Shown: piece after piece, positions 1 through 7,597 of the stretch | Layout: each line of letters opens with the position of its first letter | Numbering within the stretch: the stretch's first letter is position 1 | Source: an uncultured Alphaproteobacteria bacterium | GTDB taxonomy: Bacteria; Pseudomonadota; Alphaproteobacteria; Rhodobacterales; Rhodobacteraceae | NCBI GenBank assembly: GCA_929200255.1 | Contig: CAKMYZ010000001.1 | Span: 62,001-126,000, forward strand | Length of the DNA: 64,000 nucleotides | Reading direction: 5' to 3' | Notes under the pieces: generated by a model | The model's input: the letters and a program-made list of their open reading frames with translations, nothing else | Databases searched by the model: none | What the model was told of the DNA's origin: nothing | Made by a program: the position numbers and the translations under genes

Positions 1-72
1 GGCCTTCAAGCTGAAGTTGGTGACGAGATTTGCGGCAACAGCCACAATCAGAAAGGCAAAGCCTTTGATCAT
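1..72 (-). CDS. Small multidrug-resistance/EamA-like membrane protein, N-terminal part only
   Basis: Only the first 24 codons lie in the window, reading leftward from an ATG at 72 and running off the left edge. They encode a hydrophobic helix (IVAVAANLVTNFSLKA) after MIKGFAFL, the kind of first membrane segment seen in SMR/EamA-type transporters and flippases. A GGAG sits 9 bases before the ATG. The gene begins 11 bases after the HAD-UbiA stop, so the two are probably one operon. The family call is a guess from one helix. Confidence 0.45.
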   Translation of the reverse strand, partial: MIKGFAFLIVAVAANLVTNFSLKA

Positions 73-83
73 TCGGGCGTCTC

Positions 84-1520
84 CTATACCAAATTGCCGA
101 CGACTGCTGCTGCAAGGATAAGTGCTGCACAGATATGGCTGACCTTGTCTTTGGCGGCAAAGACAACGGGATCGTCGTGCATTTCGCCGCGATGGGCGAT
201 TAAGACCGCCCGCATAAGCCAGTACAGCAGTACGACGCATATGATCCACAATGTTTCAGGTGTCTTATAAAGCAGCTGTACCGCATCCGAATTTATGTAA
301 AGCGCCGTGATCAGGACCGAAACCATGCCAGAGGACAGTGCCACCATGGAAACGAATGGCAAATCCTCGGCCCGATAGTCGCGGCCATGTGCACTTGACC
401 CGGCTTTGGCATCCACAAGCTCTGCCTGCCGCTTGACCGCCGCAAGTGACAGAAAGAAGAACATCGACAATGCCAGCAACCATTCGGACAGCATAATGCC
501 TGTCGCGGCACCACCTGCAACAATGCGCACCGTATAAAGCCCCGCAAGCACACAGATATCGATCAGGACCAACCGCTTGAGCCATAAAGAATAAGCTGTT
601 GTCAGCATGAAGTAAAAACACAAAACGGCAGCAAAGAGCGGCCCCACGACCAGTGCAGTCAGCAGACCCGCGCCGCACAGGCCCCCCGCCATGAGGCCGC
701 CATGCGCGATTGGAACAGCACCGGAGGCGAAGGGACGGGAACGCTTGCGGGGATGTGCGCGGTCAACTGACAAATCTAGCAGATCGTTGAGAACATAAAC
801 ACCGGACGCGACGAGGCTGAATGCAACAAAACCCAGAAGCGCCGCCGTAAATGTCACGATATCAAGCTGATGCGCCACGAACATTGGCAGGAAAATCAAA
901 ATGTTCTTCAACCACTGGTGGGGCCGCAGCGCTTTCAAATGGGCCCGTCCCAGTCGCGGGCGTGCACCTAGGTTTTCAACATGCTCTGCAACTTTTTCGG
1001 CTTTTTGGCGCAGGGCAGGTGATGCGTTCACGGTGATGGCCTTCTGCGCCGTGGCCCAAACCGGAAGGTCGGCCGCAGAGTCGCCCATGTAGACAAATGC
1101 ACCGGCTTCATAGCGTTCGCTCAGCAGTCCAGCTTTGGGCTTTCCTGTAAGATTAGTCGTGGCGTCCGAGCCAAAGACATCGTCAAATACGCCCAAATGG
1201 GCAGCGATCTCGTCTGCGAGTACCTGATTGGTGCCGGTGGCCAGAACAACCTGGCCACCATCCGCCTGCCAGTTCCTCACGAAACCAAGAACCTCTTCGT
1301 TGTATGGCAACACGCTGATTTCAGGGCGCTTCATGTCTGCAAGACATGCCTTGAGGCCCGCGCGCCCTTTTCGCACAAGGGCCATCATTGCGATGAATGG
1401 TGCGCGCCAATCACTGGCAAACGCAGACCAGAAATTTTCATGAAGCATGTCACTCTGAAGAAGGGTGCCGTCGAGATCAACAACGAGTATTTTCGCTTCG
1501 TCTGTCACCTGGTACTCCAT
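84..1520 (-). CDS. HAD phosphatase-UbiA prenyltransferase fusion
   Basis: This 478-residue protein joins two domains. Residues 1 to about 190 are a HAD-type hydrolase, with the DLDGT nucleophile motif at residues 15-19 and a late MGDSAADLP motif. The rest is a polytopic UbiA-family prenyltransferase, with the prenyl-diphosphate/Mg motif NDLLDLSVDRAHP near residue 243 followed by KRSRP. UbiA enzymes move a polyprenyl chain onto an acceptor in the membrane. Fusions of this kind resemble decaprenyl-phosphate phosphoribosyltransferases, where a phosphatase removes the 5-phosphate from the product, so a polyprenyl-phosphoryl-pentose role is plausible but inferred. The downstream small membrane protein fits a lipid-linked sugar pathway. 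Confidence 0.8.
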   Translation of the reverse strand: MEYQVTDEAKILVVDLDGTLLQSDMLHENFWSAFASDWRAPFIAMMALVRKGRAGLKACLADMKRPEISVLPYNEEVLGFVRNWQADGGQVVLATGTNQVLADEIAAHLGVFDDVFGSDATTNLTGKPKAGLLSERYEAGAFVYMGDSAADLPVWATAQKAITVNASPALRQKAEKVAEHVENLGARPRLGRAHLKALRPHQWLKNILIFLPMFVAHQLDIVTFTAALLGFVAFSLVASGVYVLNDLLDLSVDRAHPRKRSRPFASGAVPIAHGGLMAGGLCGAGLLTALVVGPLFAAVLCFYFMLTTAYSLWLKRLVLIDICVLAGLYTVRIVAGGAATGIMLSEWLLALSMFFFLSLAAVKRQAELVDAKAGSSAHGRDYRAEDLPFVSMVALSSGMVSVLITALYINSDAVQLLYKTPETLWIICVVLLYWLMRAVLIAHRGEMHDDPVVFAAKDKVSHICAALILAAAVVGNLV

Positions 1521-1831
1521 AAAAAATCTTTACTAAAACAAACGTATACACCGCTTTTACAGCGGCGTCGCTTATGAAGTATACCCGGCGGGCGTTCGTA
1601 GTCAAAGCACGTCGCGATGAGTGGCTAAGCCGCCCCGATCAATTGTCCACAACCCGTGCAAAGGGCGAGCGTTGATCATCGCCACCGATGTCACAAGTAA
1701 ACTGGTTTGGCCCCTTGGGAACGTATCTCGTAAGGCTATGTCCGAATTGGCAAGACGCGGGCACTTCCACCTTCCACTGCAAGTGAAGTGAATGAGAGGC
1801 GTCTACGCAGAGCGCCGCTTTCATAAGAAAT
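1521..1831. other. Intergenic stretch, possible small ORF
   Basis: About 310 bases lie between the HAD-UbiA start and the DUF3617 stop. A short hairpin (CCGCT at 1551-1555, AGCGG at 1561-1565) sits in the leader of the HAD-UbiA gene. Apart from the weak leftward ORF at 1639-1824 nothing else is recognised. Confidence 0.4.
1639..1824 (-). CDS. Possible small protein, unrecognised
   Basis: A 61-codon ORF starts 7 bases after the DUF3617 stop codon on the same strand. Its product carries three cysteines and phrases such as LQWKVEVPASC and YVPKGPNQFTC that look protein-like, but no family is recognised. There is no convincing ribosome binding site in front of its ATG. It may be a third gene of the DUF3617/thioredoxin unit, a fragment, or chance. 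Confidence 0.28.
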   Translation of the reverse strand: MKAALCVDASHSLHLQWKVEVPASCQFGHSLTRYVPKGPNQFTCDIGGDDQRSPFARVVDN

Positions 1832-2284
1832 TCAGCAGTCGCCGATCCGCTCTGCAAAGGCTTGGCCTTCGTAAGGAAACCGTCGACCTCGGAGGATCAT
1901 TTCCCCGGAAACGACACCTGAATATCTGGTCCGATTGTATTCGTAACTCATGCTTCCGTTCGACTGTAGCAGAACACCAGCCTCATCAGTTTGGCAGGAA
2001 ATATCTAGCGAAACTTTGCCAGGAAGGTCAGACAAGTTTGAGACAGTACAGTCGCTATCCCGACCACCCGTCATGTCGCTGATGATTTCAGAAAGGCTTT
2101 TATGCGCTTCAGCCTCTGATAGGCATTGGGTCGCAGTGTGAGTGTCAGCAATGTGTAGGCCAGATACGGTGAAACTGTCTTCGAAACGCCACCGGCCGGG
2201 TTCGACCTCAAAGATACGCTCTTGCGCTTGCATCGGTGTGGCTGAGAAGGCAACGAAAGTGAGAAGATACAGATATCGTGTCAT
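1832..2284 (-). CDS. DUF3617 family periplasmic protein
   Basis: A 150-residue protein opens with a signal peptide (residues 1-20, cleavage likely after PMQA), followed by the DUF3617 pattern: an early PGRWRFED strand, a conserved TQCLS segment, paired cysteines (DSDC, DISC) and a terminal Cys. The family is widespread in Proteobacteria and has no settled function. The start lies 20 bases after the stop of the tandem thioredoxin-fold gene on the same strand, so the two are probably cotranscribed. Four cysteines next to a periplasmic CXXC protein suggest the partner could act on its disulfides, which is inference. Confidence 0.7.
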   Translation of the reverse strand: MTRYLYLLTFVAFSATPMQAQERIFEVEPGRWRFEDSFTVSGLHIADTHTATQCLSEAEAHKSLSEIISDMTGGRDSDCTVSNLSDLPGKVSLDISCQTDEAGVLLQSNGSMSYEYNRTRYSGVVSGEMILRGRRFPYEGQAFAERIGDC

Positions 2285-2303
2285 TTGTCGGAAGTTAATC
2301 GCT

Positions 2304-3191
2304 CTATTGATTCTTGACCATTGGTAAAGCCTGGGACAACGAAATCCGCAGATTCTGGCCGAGTGTCACCACGCTACCTTTGTACTGCCCTTGGTAGAAT
2401 ACAAGCGTCGTCGGCAGGCCTGAAAGGTTGATTTCCAGCCGCTTGAGAAAATTCAGCATATCGTCTTCTGCCTGAATAGATTGCCAAGGGTCAAAATACA
2501 CATTGGCGAACGCATAGTCCGACGACAAATAGCGGGAAGCGTCCTCAATAAATGCATTGCCTGCCAGACAGTGGCGGCATGCGTTGTCTGTTGAGGTCAG
2601 CGTCAGGACGATTGGCCGGTCATCGCGATGCGTTCCAACGAATGTGGGTACTTCCGGGGCTGATATCTGAGCTACAGAGATGTCGCCACGCGGCAATGAC
2701 CATTGGTCATTCCAAATACTTATCGCGCGTCTCATCGTTTCAACTTGCCCGGGCGCACTTGCAGAGACCATGCGAACGGGCTGTTCGTCAGCAAACAACA
2801 CCACCGTCGGAACGGCGGTCAGCGGCAGGCGGATATCTTCGTGATAGGCGATAAGGTTCTGTCCTGTGGGAGTATCGAAAAAATCCGTCCATGGGTTCAT
2901 GGTCACTGTGTAAAACTGGTATGTACCCTGTAGTGCAGCGGCGGTTTGAGAAAAATAGGTGCTCGCTTCCAAACAGTAGGAACAAGAGCCGTCATCAGAG
3001 GTGTACAAAATGGCAATCGGTAGCGTATCCGCTGTTTCCAGAATCCGTGTTTGAACATGATCAATCGCAAGTTCTTCAACCGGCTGCGAATAGCTTTTTG
3101 ACGGTATGGCAAACACGATAAACCAGAAAATGATCAGATGAACACTTATCAATCCGGTTAGTAAACTCTGACCACTCAACCTCTCTCGCAC
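2304..3191 (-). CDS. Secreted tandem thioredoxin-fold protein with two CXXC motifs
   Basis: I place the start at the GTG at 3191, giving 295 residues, because AGAAAGG lies 9 bases upstream and a good sigma-70 promoter (3222-3250) lies just beyond. The open frame continues upstream to 3593, but that part would lie outside the transcript. A hydrophobic signal segment (about residues 13-33, ending KSYSQ) is followed by two similar thioredoxin-like halves. Each has a CXXC (CSYC, C70/C73; CRHC, C205/C208) and a later cis-proline region (AVPTVVLF; GLPTTLVF). The duplication, the secretion signal and the downstream DUF3617 gene point to a periplasmic thiol-disulfide or thioredoxin-like binding role. 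No named family was recognised. Confidence 0.68.
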   Translation of the reverse strand: MRERLSGQSLLTGLISVHLIIFWFIVFAIPSKSYSQPVEELAIDHVQTRILETADTLPIAILYTSDDGSCSYCLEASTYFSQTAAALQGTYQFYTVTMNPWTDFFDTPTGQNLIAYHEDIRLPLTAVPTVVLFADEQPVRMVSASAPGQVETMRRAISIWNDQWSLPRGDISVAQISAPEVPTFVGTHRDDRPIVLTLTSTDNACRHCLAGNAFIEDASRYLSSDYAFANVYFDPWQSIQAEDDMLNFLKRLEINLSGLPTTLVFYQGQYKGSVVTLGQNLRISLSQALPMVKNQ

Positions 3192-3221
3192 GGCCAAAGC
3201 CCTTTCTTTTGGTACCGGGTG

Positions 3222-3250
3222 ATTATGTTCAATTACTCGATACAGGACAA
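3222..3250 (-). promoter_or_regulatory. Sigma-70-like promoter for the thioredoxin-fold gene
   Basis: On the minus strand TTGTCC (3250-3245) and CATAAT (3227-3222) are separated by exactly 17 bases. Transcription would begin around 3215, about 25 bases before the GTG at 3191, and so supports that start. Confidence 0.6.
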
Positions 3251-3480
3251 GGTTGATTGAACCCGCGGACAGCACGGCATTTGCAGGCCCGTACGAAAGC
3301 TGCAGTGTCGGGCGCGGTGGCCTCAAACCGGACAATCGCCGCTGAGCAAACCAAGATCCGGTGTTCGAAAAATTGCGAGCCCGACCCCTAGCGGACATGT
3401 CATGACAAGAGCCGGGTTTTACACCGTCACAAAATAGCGTCCTGGAGCCGGAGATCGTATTTGGGTTTTGAAAGCTTTTG

Positions 3481-3516
3481 CCGCCTGGCCCCGACGGCGG
3501 TTTTTTGGGGGGGGGG
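3481..3516. repeat. T6-G10 homopolymer next to a terminator-like stem
   Basis: A CCGCC/GGCGG stem is followed by six T (3501-3506) and an uninterrupted run of ten G (3507-3516), the longest homopolymer noticed in the window. Such tracts are prone to slippage. Confidence 0.6.
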
Positions 3517-3914
3517 CATCCAACTGCAAAACATCGAGGTTTTACGCATCGATTCCCAAGTGAAATGAGCGCGCAGTCTCTGTGACTTTGCACACATGAG
3601 GCAAATCGAAGAGGATCGCTATTTGACTAGAATGAAATATCGGTCACTCGGACAAGTCGCAGAAAATGTCCTGTTTGAGCCCAGACTGCAGGATGCTGCG
3701 GGTTGCACAAAGGTCCGGTTTGCTGCCGATACTTGTGTATATATTACAGACGAAGACTGGATATGGGCGCTGTGTGTGAACACGCGCTGTGGCTGAAATC
3801 GCATTCGGGTTCAGCATTACATGTTGGCCAGAAACATTGATTCGCAAAAGGAATAGAGCTTAGCTGCTAAAGACCACATTTCGTGTTCAGTACCCCACTT
3901 AGGAGACACTATCC

Positions 3915-4514
3915 ATGAATGATAATCATCCCGACACAAAAAATACCTCCGGCAATTCCGCGTCCAGCGCCGCGCTTGCGATAGAGTCCATTCCAGCGCT
4001 CGTCAATTTATCCAGTTCATTTTTCAGCCTGAATAAATACCAGGTTTTGACGACCATCGAGAACCGGGCCGGCCATCTGCTGGAGCCTTTCAACTACCAC
4101 GCGGCCCATGGAAAACTGCTTGGCTTGCAAAACCTGCCGGTCATTCCGCCCGCGGCCCATGGTGGCGCTCCGAAAGAGCATTCCTTTCCGGTTTCCTTTC
4201 TCGTCGGCGGCCGTGATAACGCTCTGCAGGCGCCGGCCGTGTTATGCCAATGGAAAGTGGCGGAAAAAAACCTGTATCTCATGGTGTTTATCTATGCAGC
4301 GGGTGGCACATCTGACCATGCGGGATACTTTGGCCTTACGACCGAACCTGTAGACCTGATATCCTACTGGAACAATGCGGTAGAGGGTAAGCATTGGTAT
4401 TACTACGGCGATGTTGCGCGTCATTGCGACGCGACAGTTGGCGGTATCCGGGCGACGGGAACGCTCTCCAACAACAATCCGGGATCGTTTGTTGTTAATC
4501 TAGACACAGCCTAA
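3915..4514 (+). CDS. Unrecognised protein, possible actinoporin-like fold
   Basis: The 199-residue product has no signal peptide. Its N-terminus is polar, then an amphipathic helix (about residues 16-38) leads into KYQVLTTIENRAGHLL. This layout recalls sea-anemone actinoporins, where a helix precedes a beta sandwich opening with an I-x-N-x-S/A-G strand. The later IRATGTLSNNN-PGSFVVNL hairpin also resembles the end of that fold. Aromatic clusters (YFGL, HWYYYGD) are present. The similarity is by pattern only, and the function is unproven. AGGAG lies 11 bases before the ATG. It stands alone between noncoding stretches, beside a dead integrase, so it is probably island cargo. Confidence 0.5.
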   Translation: MNDNHPDTKNTSGNSASSAALAIESIPALVNLSSSFFSLNKYQVLTTIENRAGHLLEPFNYHAAHGKLLGLQNLPVIPPAAHGGAPKEHSFPVSFLVGGRDNALQAPAVLCQWKVAEKNLYLMVFIYAAGGTSDHAGYFGLTTEPVDLISYWNNAVEGKHWYYYGDVARHCDATVGGIRATGTLSNNNPGSFVVNLDTA

Positions 4515-4658
4515 ATGTCGCTGTCGATCCAGATTTTAGACGACGACATGTCGTGGCAAATTCCATTGGTTTAGCAAGCCGCAGTTTATGTCGCCAAAGC
4601 GGACTTTGGCGCAGCTGCCGTGAGATTCGGCTCCGTCCCGCTTTACAGCCTTTTGTGG

Positions 4659-5750
4659 CTAGGGCAGCGAAGGTCGGCAACACCCACGCAAGTCCAGTGA
4701 ATCGCGTGGGCATTCATCAGCGCATTGATCGCCCCTCAAGCTGAAGTAGATGTGCCTGTGTCCTGTCACCGCTGCCAATTGTGGGACTGTTCGATCCATC
4801 TCAGCAAGGCGAGACGTCCCTTCGTGGCGCAAATCATGGAAATGAAGATCTTCAATTTCCAGAGCCTTACATGCCCGAGTGAAAGCTGCCGTAATCGCAT
4901 CTGCGCTGTAAGGAAAAATCCTGTTGCCGCTACGCGGCTGAGCAGAAATTATTGACATGCAAGGATCAGGCAATTCGACCAGCGTGTCGTTGCCTTGCTT
5001 GTCCCCGGGGTGTTTCATTTTCCGCACCCAGATTCTCATTCCATCAGGATCATAGTCAACCCACGTCAATCTTGAGATTTCGGACTGTCAGCGCGTTGAG
5101 AATATCGCGAACGCAGTGATCGTGTGCATTGGGCAGCTCTTTGGGCGTGCGACGGACTTTGCTTCGAAGTGAGCCATCAACGCATCGAGTTCAGCCATCG
5201 TTGGGCGTCTTTCGCGTTTCTCGGACTTGGCAATAATGCCCAAGTTTTTGCAGACTGTCTGAGCGTCTCGTATTGCATGCTCATCGAGCTGGATACCGAA
5301 CATAGGGCGCATAACTTTAAAGACAGCCGAGAGGTGGCTAAGGTAGTTGCCAACTGTCGAGGGAGACGAAAGATTCTTTCGAGAGTGCAATTCTTGAGCG
5401 AAATGGATGATCTCTTGCGATCCTATGCGCTCACAAGCCATTTCGGCGATATCGTATTCCTTAATCGTTCGAAGCACTTGTTCTTTGGTCTTCCCGATCT
5501 CTTTGCGGCTGGCTTCGATGTACTTGTCGATAGCCTGCGAAAGCGTTGTGGCGCGCACTGAACGGGGGATGGGTTTTTGACCTTGCTCGATATTGATATC
5601 GATTTCTTTCTCACGCTTCTTCATCCAGCGCTCTGCCTTCGGTCTTGCGTCGAAGGTGCGTGACTCTGTGTAGTCAAACTTGCGTCGGACTATTTGCGCG
5701 GTGTATGAGTTGGCGCCGCTTTTGAGCGCCTTTTTTCTGATCGTGCCCAA
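4659..5750 (-). pseudogene. Tyrosine recombinase (dusA-associated integrase), nonsense and frameshift damaged
   Basis: Two leftward ORFs (5750-5088 and 5087-4659) form one integrase reading frame. The N-terminal half has the arm/core-binding region (TLSQAIDKYIEASRKEIGKT). The catalytic half has HDLRHEG (H-x-x-R) and VTGHR. A TGA at 5090-5088 interrupts the frame within FSTR-stop-QSEISRL, at the position of the first catalytic Arg, and is one C-to-T step from CGA. After VTGHR the expected L-R-x-Y nucleophile is missing and a plausible C-terminus (TRFTGLAWV) continues in another frame, so an indel near 4735 is likely. The start is TTG at 5750, with GGAG 6 bases upstream. It diverges from dusA by 82 bases. 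Confidence 0.85.
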
Positions 5751-5790
5751 GTATGACTCCGGGTGTTTTTAGTATGACTCGGTACATACT
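5750..5790. promoter_or_regulatory. Repeated operator-like boxes between integrase and dusA
   Basis: AGTATGACTC occurs at 5750-5759 and again at 5771-5780, exactly 21 bases (two helical turns) apart, and the second copy forms an inverted repeat with CATACT at 5785-5790. The array overlaps the integrase start and lies in the shared divergent promoter region, as expected of an integrase autoregulation or excisionase site. Confidence 0.5.
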
Positions 5791-5832
5791 AAATGAAAAA
5801 ATGGGTAAATACGATAAAATGGGCAAGATGAT

Positions 5833-6852
5833 ATGCACACTGAAGAGACAAAAAATCTAACAAAATCTGACGTTTGTCGTGCATCTCGCCTATCCGTCGC
5901 CCCAATGATGGATTGGACCGACCGCCATTGTCGCTATCTGCACCGTTTGATGTCGCGGCATACGTTGCTTTATACCGAGATGGTAACAGCACCGGCGATC
6001 ATTCACGGGGATCGGGACCGTTTGCTGGGGTTCGATGCCGCGGAACATCCGGTGGCCTTGCAGGTTGGTGGCTCTGATCCGGCCCAACTGGCCGAGGCGG
6101 CCCGGATCGCCGAAGGCTATGGGTATGCTGAGATCAACCTTAACTGTGGCTGCCCGTCGGACCGGGTGCAGTCGGGCAGCTTTGGCGCTGTCTTGATGGA
6201 AACCCCCGCAGTAGTCGCCGAATGTGTTGCGGCGATGCGTGCGGCGGTTGATGTGCCGGTCACGGTGAAATGCCGTATTGGCGTGGATGATCAGGACCCG
6301 CAGGCGGTTTTGCCGGACTTTCTGTCGCGAGTTTCTGCCGCAGGTGTGGACCGGTTTTCAGTCCACGCCCGCAAGGCATGGTTGCAGGGGTTAAGCCCTA
6401 AAGAGAACCGTGATGTGCCGCCACTGGACTATGATTTAGTGTTGCAGATGAAGGGTTTGTTCCCTCACCTTCATCTTTCGATCAACGGCGGCATTGAAAC
6501 CCTTGATCAGGCAGAGGTGTTTCTGATCAAGGGTATGGATGGTGTGATGATCGGGCGTGCTGCCTATCATACACCCAGTGCTGTCTTGCTGGACGCAGAT
6601 GCGCGCATTTTTGATGACCCAACGGGCCGCAGCGCCGAAGAGGTTGTGCATCTGATGCTGCCTTACATCGACAACCACATCGCGGCGGGTGGCCGTTTGG
6701 GCCAGATCACGCGCCATATGCTGGGCCTGTTTCAGGGTCGCCCCGGCGCACGCGGCTGGCGGCGGCATTTGTCAGAGAACGCACATACTGATGGTGCCGG
6801 CCCAGAGGTGGTGCTGGCCGCGCTTGAGAATGTCACGCGACTGGCGGCCTAG
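5833..6852 (+). CDS. dusA: tRNA-dihydrouridine(20/20a) synthase DusA
   Basis: This FMN enzyme reduces uridine to dihydrouridine in the tRNA D loop, using NADPH. The 339-residue product has the DusA hallmarks: SVAPMMDWTDRHCR near the start, EINLNCGCPSDRVQSGSFGA with the catalytic Cys at 107, VTVKCRIGVDD, and the FMN-phosphate loop GGIETLD/GVMIGRAAYH. The DNA encoding APMMDWTDRHCR is the classical attachment target of dusA-associated integrases, and a decayed integrase diverges from it 82 bases upstream. The first 15 or so residues (MHTEETKNLTKS) may be supplied by the island. A dioxygenase-like gene begins one base after the stop. Confidence 0.95.
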   Translation: MHTEETKNLTKSDVCRASRLSVAPMMDWTDRHCRYLHRLMSRHTLLYTEMVTAPAIIHGDRDRLLGFDAAEHPVALQVGGSDPAQLAEAARIAEGYGYAEINLNCGCPSDRVQSGSFGAVLMETPAVVAECVAAMRAAVDVPVTVKCRIGVDDQDPQAVLPDFLSRVSAAGVDRFSVHARKAWLQGLSPKENRDVPPLDYDLVLQMKGLFPHLHLSINGGIETLDQAEVFLIKGMDGVMIGRAAYHTPSAVLLDADARIFDDPTGRSAEEVVHLMLPYIDNHIAAGGRLGQITRHMLGLFQGRPGARGWRRHLSENAHTDGAGPEVVLAALENVTRLAA

Positions 6853-6853
6853 C

Positions 6854-7597
6854 GTGAACATTGGGCAGGCGCTGGAACAGGACGGCTACGCTGTCTTTCC
6901 CTATGCGTCTGAGGTGGCTGCCTGGGCTGAGGCAGCACAGGTTGCAGGAAAAGCCGTGCTTAAACGGGGCGGTGATTACCGGCATGGTCGCACCTGGTTT
7001 GTCGGTGTGGATGCTCTGCCAAATGCGCCTGATGGCTGCATCTCTGGGGTGCCGTTGGCCGGCCCGTTCCAAGATCATGTGACCGCGCCACCCAATTGGC
7101 ACCGTGCCCAGCTATCTGTGGTGTTTCCGGGGTATCCGAAGCAGGACCAAGGTGAGAGTGATGCAGCCCACCGCTATCGCTGCATCCGCGATGCCGCTCA
7201 TGTTGACGGGTTGTTGCCGGAAGGGCCGGACAAGCGGCGGCACCTGCGCGAACCACATGGCTTTATTGTGGGGCTTCCGCTGGATGACGTGACCGCCAGC
7301 CCCTTGGTGGTTTGGTCGGGGAGCCACCTGATGATGCGAGACGCTTTTGCAGCGGCCTATGCCGGGATCGCGCCTGCGCAATGGGGCGATCTGGATGTCA
7401 CAGAGGCCTATCAGACGGCACGCCGTCAAGTATTCGAAAACTGCGCGCGGGTTGAGGTGCAGGCCAAGCCCGGTCAGGCCATCCTGCTGGACCGGCATCT
7501 TTTGCATGGTGTGGCCCCTTGGGCAGAGGGTGTGGCGGGGGATATGCGCATGATTGCCTATTTCCGTCCACAGGTGGATGTGGCGGAATGGCTTTAG
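6854..7597 (+). CDS. Phytanoyl-CoA dioxygenase-like (PhyH) protein
   Basis: I start this 247-residue protein at the GTG at 6854, one base after the dusA stop, because the longer frame runs back through dusA. It shows a non-heme Fe(II)/2-oxoglutarate layout: HVDG near the middle as the H-x-D pair, PLVVWSGSH, then LLDRHLLHGVAPW with the distal His, and RMIAYFRP with the 2-oxoglutarate Arg. The substrate is unknown. The tight junction suggests translational coupling to dusA. Its end overlaps the convergent WYL regulator by 4 bases. Confidence 0.7.
   Translation: MNIGQALEQDGYAVFPYASEVAAWAEAAQVAGKAVLKRGGDYRHGRTWFVGVDALPNAPDGCISGVPLAGPFQDHVTAPPNWHRAQLSVVFPGYPKQDQGESDAAHRYRCIRDAAHVDGLLPEGPDKRRHLREPHGFIVGLPLDDVTASPLVVWSGSHLMMRDAFAAAYAGIAPAQWGDLDVTEAYQTARRQVFENCARVEVQAKPGQAILLDRHLLHGVAPWAEGVAGDMRMIAYFRPQVDVAEWL

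Larger units (their letters stand above)
3192..3914. other. Gene-poor accessory stretch with G10 tract
   Basis: Some 720 bases hold no convincing gene. They contain the promoter of the thioredoxin-fold gene, a terminator-like stem (CCGCC at 3481-3485, GGCGG at 3496-3500) followed by T6 and then ten G at 3507-3516, and a 66-codon rightward ORF (3596-3796) of unknown worth. Confidence 0.45.

Noticed and set aside
3192-3593. Upstream extension of the thioredoxin-fold gene to 429 residues
   Set aside because: A promoter at 3222-3250 and a good GTG at 3191 lie inside it, and the extra 134 residues have an arginine-rich, non-protein-like composition.
3596-3796. 66-codon rightward ORF
   Set aside because: No ribosome site, no recognisable domain, competing ORFs on the other strand. 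Left as undecided noncoding.
5886-5925. Second copy of the dusA attachment core on the far side of the island
   Set aside because: I looked through 1-5750 and saw none; it may be degenerate or outside the window, so no att site is annotated.
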